Assembly: GCA_036362985.1 (NCBI GenBank)
Contig: JAYGXS010000004.1
Span: 20,147,216-20,211,215, forward strand
Length of the DNA: 64,000 nucleotides
Reading direction: 5' to 3'
Source of the DNA: Ligula intestinalis
Lineage: Eukaryota > Platyhelminthes > Cestoda > Diphyllobothriidea > Diphyllobothriidae
Shown here piece after piece: positions 58,846 to 64,000 of this stretch. The notes beneath the pieces are model-generated. The model searched no databases, was not told the DNA's origin, and saw only the letters and a list, made by a program, of their open reading frames with translations. The position numbers were made by a program, and so were the translations under genes. The number at the start of each line of letters is the position of its first letter. Position 1 is the stretch's first letter.

Positions 58846-61011
58846 TCTTTGCAGCAATATAATTTATTATATGGACACACGGCAGTTCCCAATTCAAAAA
58901 GAATCGACATCTGCACGAGTCCACCCTTTCACTTATACATGTGTCTCTCCTCTTTGCATTAATATGCTTGAGGTAGACCTCCGAGGCGTAAGCAGTCAGC
59001 CGCTGACATAGAGCTGGAACATGTCAAGGTCGGTCGTTATGCTGCCTGCGACGGCAGTATTCTTCCACCTCCAACTGTTCGAACTCTATTTCCTTTGCCA
59101 CAACATACTTAGCCAGTTAGCATACGCAATCTGTGATGCTCATGAAAGACTTGCACCACTCCTTGATCATACGATTAAGACTTTCAGTCTTATTCGTCGT
59201 ATGGTCCCCGTATGTAGTGACAGTACCTCTGGCATGGTGGGCCCAGAAGCGCACGCAGCAAAGCCAATTGTCGCAAATATATGGCCACAATTGAGGAAAA
59301 TGACACTCAATGCGCTGCATTGTTTCATTGAATTTTGAAAGACTTAATGTTCTCACAGCCCTCTTGACATAAGTCATAACTTAATTCGCTTCCTCTGTTG
59401 AGAAGACCCTAACGGCCTTACGCCGAAAGGCCTGAAGAACAGGAAAAAAACAAATTAAAATATTTCTGACCTGTTCCGGGAATACTTCCTCCCAGGCTTT
59501 TAATTCCCTGGCATCCTTGTCCAGGAAAACAGTCCGTATTTCCAAGGTAGCAGTGCCCATAATTTCTTTAAACTTACGAATAACCCATTCGATGGACTCG
59601 GCTGTCTCGTTAACAATAAAAGCGTAGAACACGGACCGAGCATGACCGTGCTTATCGGTTACCACTACGTGGTACAGCGGAAAACCATGACGGTTCGTTC
59701 GGTAGGTGCCGTCCATCTTCACCACCTTCGCACACTGAGCAAACACGGTTTGGAGGCGTGGTGTTTTGAAGTACATGGCTTCGAGCCCTCCTGCGCCGTA
59801 CTTGTAGTCAGCAATACTCCCACCCTCCACGTTTTGAAGGGCCTCCGTCATCCCCAAAGCAGAGGGATCTGACCGCATTATGCGCCGTCGCATATTGGCC
59901 AGATCCTTCATTCTGTACTTAATGCCAGTGGAATCTACAAAAAAAGTTTGCCTTTCATAAACCTAACCTTTCAAATACAATGTTATCCGACCAGCAGAGG
60001 GCCTCAACAGATTTATCAATGTGAGAAGCCGTTTACCGGCTTCGCCCTCAAACTCTCTGAACTTTGGATAGGCGGACACCAGCGCACGACTACAGACGTG
60101 GTTATGCAGGAGGTGTAGCGATTTCACTTGAAAGTCGCCTTTACATTGGACGACTGTAAATCTCGCCATGCATCCAAATTTCATTGATCTAACACGTTTG
60201 CATTTAAGTTAAAAGAAATAACCTTGTTCGCCTCCTTACGTTTTTTGGATTAGGCATGCCGGCATGAACATATTCATCAGTAATATATTTATATTTCACA
60301 CTGGTATAGGTGGGGTGAGCCGTCGGCAACTGAACGCTGCGTTTTATTCTGAAGTTGCAGTTTGCTGCCTGAAAATTACAACAGGGTAAAAATATTCTCC
60401 CTTACCTTCTCAAAATCTTTAATTTTTGACAAAAGGTCATCAAGCGTATGGAAGATACCATCCTGCATGACTCTTTTAAACTGAGTTCGCAGAAGTAGAC
60501 CTTGATTGTGTGCTAATGCCGGGTAATAAGCATAGATCACAAAACTAATTTCTTGGAGATGACTGACTCAGCCTGCGAAAGTCCTCCAGAGGATGCTCCT
60601 TAGCAATATTCGTCGTTTCAATATTTTCGGGAGGGACAGAATTATGATTATGCTCCAACTTAAAGGCCGTAACGGCGAGGCCCTTCTTCGTCCTGTGAGA
60701 GACGTTGAAGTATGCCTTACATAGAACACGCCTACCAGTTAAAATCAAGCGCGATTACAATTAACCATACTTTTTCGTCGGAGCTATGATGCATACATAT
60801 TTTCTGCTGACATACACAAATTTATCCGCATGTATGGACCCCACAGGATATTTATGTGAAGGTCCTGCCTTGAAATAGTAACCGCTTCTCTAAAAGTATA
60901 CTATTGAATATCATCCTCACTTTACTGAACTGGTTAATAGCTTCGTCAAGGTCCTTCAGCGACTCAAAAAATCGATCGCAGAGGTTCTCCTGAATTTTGC
61001 CTCAGCAGCAG
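58846..61011 (-). pseudogene. MULE/FAR1-type transposase-like gene with SWIM finger (ZSWIM-like), broken
   Basis: Minus-strand exons: about 61011-60921 (ends FSK), a possible exon near 60870-60815, 60731 to about 60560 (RVLCKAYFNV ... KLEHNHN), about 60556-60406 (ends KIKDFEK), 60368-60223, 60188-59968, and 59934 to about 58846. Three introns are 37, 34 and 33 nt and keep frame. Two FAR1-like DNA-binding modules end in HNH (EHNHN; LLHNHVCS). The MULE core has MDGTYRTNRHG (first acidic residue) and FLDKD (second), then NKTESLNRMIKEW. A SWIM finger C-R-C...C-V-H is at 58916-58871. In-frame stops TAA 59383, TAA 59119 and TGA 59026 interrupt the last exon, and a PLE abuts its 3' end. Family: Mutator-like transposases or domesticated ZSWIM proteins. 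The b/c junction is unresolved. Confidence 0.8.
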
Positions 61012-61426
61012 TAGAGGATGTCATGATGGCGCACGTGACAGTGTTCGAATACCACGCCAGACGAAAAATTTAAGACGTAATCCACCAATAATGAAGCATG
61101 CTGTTCCCGGAGAGAACTTGAAAATGGTTATAGCTGTAAGATTTGTTGGCACCATAAATTTCGGGAGAGCCCCTCAGTTACAACCCCTCATTGCATTAAG
61201 GTCCACAAATGAGAAAAACACGAAATTGAAAATATACAGAAAGGTCATAGGTCCTAGTCAGATAGAGAAAGAAGGTTAAAACAAAATTGGAGGAAAAAAA
61301 ACAGGGAAGTTGAGTTGTGGGGAATATTGGGCTGGGGAATGTGCGAGATCTGGGGCTTGTGGTTACCAAGGTAAGGCAAGGTTAACCACGTGCTCCAACT
61401 GTTTGCAGAGGTCCGGTTTAAAGCGT

Positions 61427-61879
61427 CTAATATAAGCAGCTTCCAGGTAACACAAGATTCGAGATGTTCGTGCTCGAAAAAAGAATTTGGAGAGAAGTTA
61501 TAGGATCTACCGAATGACCCGTATCCAGTAGGTGTTCAGTGATAGAGGAACGAGGAGAACGGTATTCTTGCTTAAATAGCCCGCTAGGTAGATGTTCCTT
61601 GGCTCTGGTTGCCAATTGTCTTTGCGTACGCCCTATGTACTTGCATCCACAAGTGCAAATGAATTCGTAAACGCAATTAGAGGTGGCGTGCAAAGGAAAG
61701 GCATCATTGACACAAGGAGTCGGTAGGGGCTTTGTTGGAGAGCAAAATATGAGTTCTGCGGCGTAATAGGTTCTTTCTATGGTCTTGAGCAAGCGCCTCT
61801 TGATAGTGTTTAGGACGTTATCCCCCTTGAAGGGCAAGGATTTAAATACTGGCTTCTTCGGGGCTAAATATTTACTCAT
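61427..61879 (-). CDS. PLE GIY-YIG endonuclease
   Basis: 150 residues. MSKYLAPKKP leads into a linker, then CVYEFICTCGCKYIGRTQRQ (GIY-YIG with the CxC pair typical of PLEs) and KEHLPSG, then ITEHLLDTGHSVDP. The final residues diverge because of a one-base frameshift near 61478. The original end (RARTSRILCYLEAAYIRR, then FKPDLCKQLEH) is readable in another frame to 61380. Nicks target DNA. Confidence 0.82.
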   Translation of the reverse strand: MSKYLAPKKPVFKSLPFKGDNVLNTIKRRLLKTIERTYYAAELIFCSPTKPLPTPCVNDAFPLHATSNCVYEFICTCGCKYIGRTQRQLATRAKEHLPSGLFKQEYRSPRSSITEHLLDTGHSVDPITSLQILFSSTNISNLVLPGSCLY

Positions 61880-61885
61880 TTTGGG

Positions 61886-63085
61886 TCATAGAGGTTTACT
61901 ATATTTGTCTATAAACTGAGGTGGATATCCACGTTTCAGTAAAGTAGCTTTGAGACAACCTAATTCTACGTCCAAAGTATCCACAGAACAGATTTTTCTA
62001 GTCTTCTGGAATAGGTTACAAACCAGGTTACGTTTCCATTGAATGGGAACAAAAATTAGAAAATGTAAGTACTGACCTTTCCAGGTTTTCTTGTGGAAGA
62101 CTCTCCGTGAAATGGAGCCATCTGTCTGTCTGGACAAGTGGACGTCAAGGAAGGAAAGCTGGTTATAACGTTCCAGTTCCATAGTAAATTTTATCTTCGG
62201 ATGTAGCTTGTTCATAGTGGACAACAATTTCTCGGCTTCTTTCAGGTTCTCCACGATCGTAAAAACATCGTCTACATATCGTCTGTAGATTGTTGTGTGG
62301 TTCAATTCTGCGAGTACTTTTCCTTCCAGATGGCCCATAAATATATCTGCAAAGGTTGGTCCGAGTGGACTACCCATTGCGACTCCGTCAATTTGTCTAT
62401 ATAGTTGGCCATTGAACAGAAATTGGACATTTTTAGTACAACGTTGTAGTAAATTTCGTAGTAATTGTGGGGACAGGCGTGTGTCGGATGAATAAGCACA
62501 GATAATATCAATGGTTTCATCCAACGGCACGTTAGTAAACAGGGACTCCACGTCCAGGGATAGCAAGCATTTGTCTTGTAAATTGAGCTGGCTGATCTCG
62601 TCGATAAACTGGAAACTATCTTTTAATGTAAATTTGGAAAATCTTTGGCGAATTGGTTCTAATTCCTTAACTTGCCAATGCGCTAGTTTGTGAAAGGGGA
62701 AGTTCGACATTGAAAGAATGGGTCGTAGAGGAATACCGTTTTTATGGGTTTTTGGTAATCCGTAGAGTCGCGGAATGAGGGAACCTCTGGGTTTTAAGGA
62801 AAAAGCGGTTTTGGTGTCAATCAAATTATTATCCAACAAAAGTTTGATAGTCTTCCAGGCTGAATCTTCTAGTGCCTTAGTTTCATCTTTTCCTTTCAAT
62901 TCTGGCCGAAATTTGCTAGAATCATTTAAGAGTGTCTTCATTTTATTGACATAGTCCATGCGATTGAGGATAACTACTCCATGCCCTTTGTCCGGTTTGG
63001 AAATATTTATTTCTTTGTGGCATTTCAACTCAGAAAGAGCCTTTGTGTGGTCTTTGGTTATAGGAGAACGTTGTGTTATTGGAGC
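61886..63085 (-). CDS. PLE reverse transcriptase
   Basis: 380 residues from 63028, open upstream to about 63085 without an ATG (5' truncation). Motifs: SKPDKGHGVVIL near residue 10, LSLDVESLFTNVP (157-169), MGSPLGP (218-224), catalytic YVDD (251-254), LSFLDVHLS. Ends with a TGA at 61886-61888 that is in the same frame as the nuclease, which starts three codons later. Apart from the missing 5' end, that single stop is the only lesion in RT. Confidence 0.85.
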   Translation of the reverse strand, partial: APITQRSPITKDHTKALSELKCHKEINISKPDKGHGVVILNRMDYVNKMKTLLNDSSKFRPELKGKDETKALEDSAWKTIKLLLDNNLIDTKTAFSLKPRGSLIPRLYGLPKTHKNGIPLRPILSMSNFPFHKLAHWQVKELEPIRQRFSKFTLKDSFQFIDEISQLNLQDKCLLSLDVESLFTNVPLDETIDIICAYSSDTRLSPQLLRNLLQRCTKNVQFLFNGQLYRQIDGVAMGSPLGPTFADIFMGHLEGKVLAELNHTTIYRRYVDDVFTIVENLKEAEKLLSTMNKLHPKIKFTMELERYNQLSFLDVHLSRQTDGSISRRVFHKKTWKGQYLHFLIFVPIQWKRNLVCNLFQKTRKICSVDTLDVELGCLKATLLKRGYPPQFIDKYSKPL

Positions 63086-63106
63086 TCACCGGTATTGATG
63101 GGCAAT

Positions 63107-63514
63107 GTCATTCGGTAGATCCTATAACTTCTCTCCGAGTTCTTTTTTCGAGCACGAACATCTCGAATCTTGTGTTACCTGGAAGCTGCTTATATTAGAC
63201 GATTTAAACCGGACCTCTGCAAACAGTTGGAGCACGTGGTTAACCTTGCCTTACCTTGGTAACCACAGGCCCCATATTCGCACATTCCCCAGCCCAATAT
63301 TACCCACAACTCAATTCCCTGTTTTCTTCCTCCAATTTTGTTTTAACCTTCTGTCTCTATCTGAATAGGACCCATGACCTTTCTGTATATTTTCAATTTC
63401 GTGTTTTTCTCATTTGTGGACCTTAAGTCAGTCACTTAATGAGGGGTTGTAACTGAGGGGCTCTCCCAAAATTTATGGTACCAATAAATCTTACAGCTAT
63501 AATCATTTTCAAGT
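63107..63514 (+). repeat. Inverted terminal arm of PLE 2
   Basis: Inverted copy of 61116-61518, 5'-to-5' with the main body. It carries the nuclease C-terminus and 3' UTR on the plus strand. Confidence 0.85.
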
Positions 63515-63639
63515 AATTCACCAATCATAAGCCGACAAAAACCACCAATCATATCACACAGCGCAACCACAAAAACCAAAAAATCTTACTTATCTGATGA
63601 CCATTAGTTCATCACATGTTGTTAGTCTCTATGGTAGCG

Positions 63640-64000
63640 AATACCCTTAAGATGGCCTCAATTTTTGTTCATTTTGCACTATTTTAAAGATGGCGGCGTA
63701 CCGTGTCACAACTTGGTTATTTCAAGCGGACATAATCCTATTGGCTAACTGATCGGCTATTTTATGTCGGCGAGTTTATGCTATTGGCTTTTGTATAAAT
63801 TAAGCATTCCCATTGGTTTATCTTCTATAATATAGACTCAATCCTGCTGTCGCTTAGTATATGTAGACGGCCCTATGGAATGTTGATCATCTCTCTCGGC
63901 AGCCATCTCCAAACGCCTCCCAGAAGTCATCTCCGGCCAGGACCAGGACCAGAACAGTCAATCATCCCCGCCAAAGGACGACTTTACTGATTGTTCCAAT
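63640..64000 (+). promoter_or_regulatory. Promoter-like or LTR-like start at window edge
   Basis: Several CCAAT/ATTGG boxes (63738, 63781, 63814), a TATA-like TTTTGTATAAATT (about 63790), then GC-richer sequence without a stop-free domain. Could be an LTR or the promoter of a gene beyond the window. Undecided. Confidence 0.25.

Larger units (their letters stand above)
61116..63514 (-). mobile_element. Penelope-like element 2, nearly intact, with inverted 3' arm
   Basis: Minus-strand RT (to 61886) and GIY-YIG (61879-61427) with a 3' UTR to 61116. The 5' end is truncated near 63090 and joined to an inverted copy of the 3' terminal ~410 bp (63107-63514, matching 61116-61518). The arms share even the extra T that frameshifts the nuclease end (run of six T before CGAGCACGAACATC), so one was copied from the other or from the same template. 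Imperfect direct repeats, TAATCCACCAAT (61077) and TAATTCACCAAT (63514), may be the target duplication. Confidence 0.85.

Noticed and set aside
58726..58962. 78-codon frame on + as a single protein
   Set aside because: It is a chimera: the first ~40 codons are inverted PLE RT and the rest is antisense of the SWIM-finger exon.

Overview
The window looks like a piece of a flatworm (platyhelminth) nuclear genome, most likely a tapeworm or fluke. The reasons are intron-split genes with spliceosomal introns of only 33-37 nt, many Penelope-like retroelements (PLEs) with a YVDD reverse transcriptase joined to a GIY-YIG nuclease, tRNA-headed SINEs, and very low gene density. The species cannot be named from the sequence. 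Nothing bacterial is present: no operons, no rRNA and no CRISPR array.

Layout. 1-2.4 kb: decayed PLE on + (RT then GIY-YIG). 2.3-7 kb: two LTR-like blocks on - and one on +. 7-12.8 kb: no recognisable feature. 12.8-15.6 kb: two copies of a unit made of an A/T-rich palindrome plus a ~440-bp repeat. 15.6-20.3 kb: tRNA-related SINE copies. 20.8-27.7 kb: a graveyard of PLE 3' ends on both strands, several with hammerhead-ribozyme-like cores. 28-38.6 kb: more SINEs, PLE tails and an LTR-like block. 40.4-42.5 kb: a short interstitial telomere repeat and three related LTR-like copies. 42.5-45.9 kb: a second duplicated unit of unknown type.

The one gene that looks intact is a CTR/SLC31-type high-affinity copper transporter on the - strand (54689 down to 46461). 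I reconstruct six coding exons giving about 207 residues: Met/His-rich N-terminus, three membrane segments, the MxxxM copper filter and a GxxxG motif. Its first two introns are 34 and 35 nt. A roughly 7.2-kb intron holds a SINE and two PLE insertions.

56.9-63.5 kb is a nest of elements. A MULE/FAR1-type transposase-like gene with a C-terminal SWIM zinc finger (58.85-61.0 kb, -) has short introns and three in-frame stops. Its SWIM end abuts a PLE (56.9-58.85 kb) whose 5' part is inverted, as expected from twin priming. Just past its other end lies a nearly intact PLE (61.1-63.5 kb).

The main structural theme is PLE insertions built head-to-head. At four loci (32.6, 47.5, 50.5 and 61-63 kb) a 5'-truncated copy is joined 5'-to-5' to an inverted copy of its own 3' end, making a palindrome with both 3' termini facing outward. 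The 47.5-kb copy is bounded by a perfect 18-bp direct repeat, which suggests each structure was made in a single integration event.
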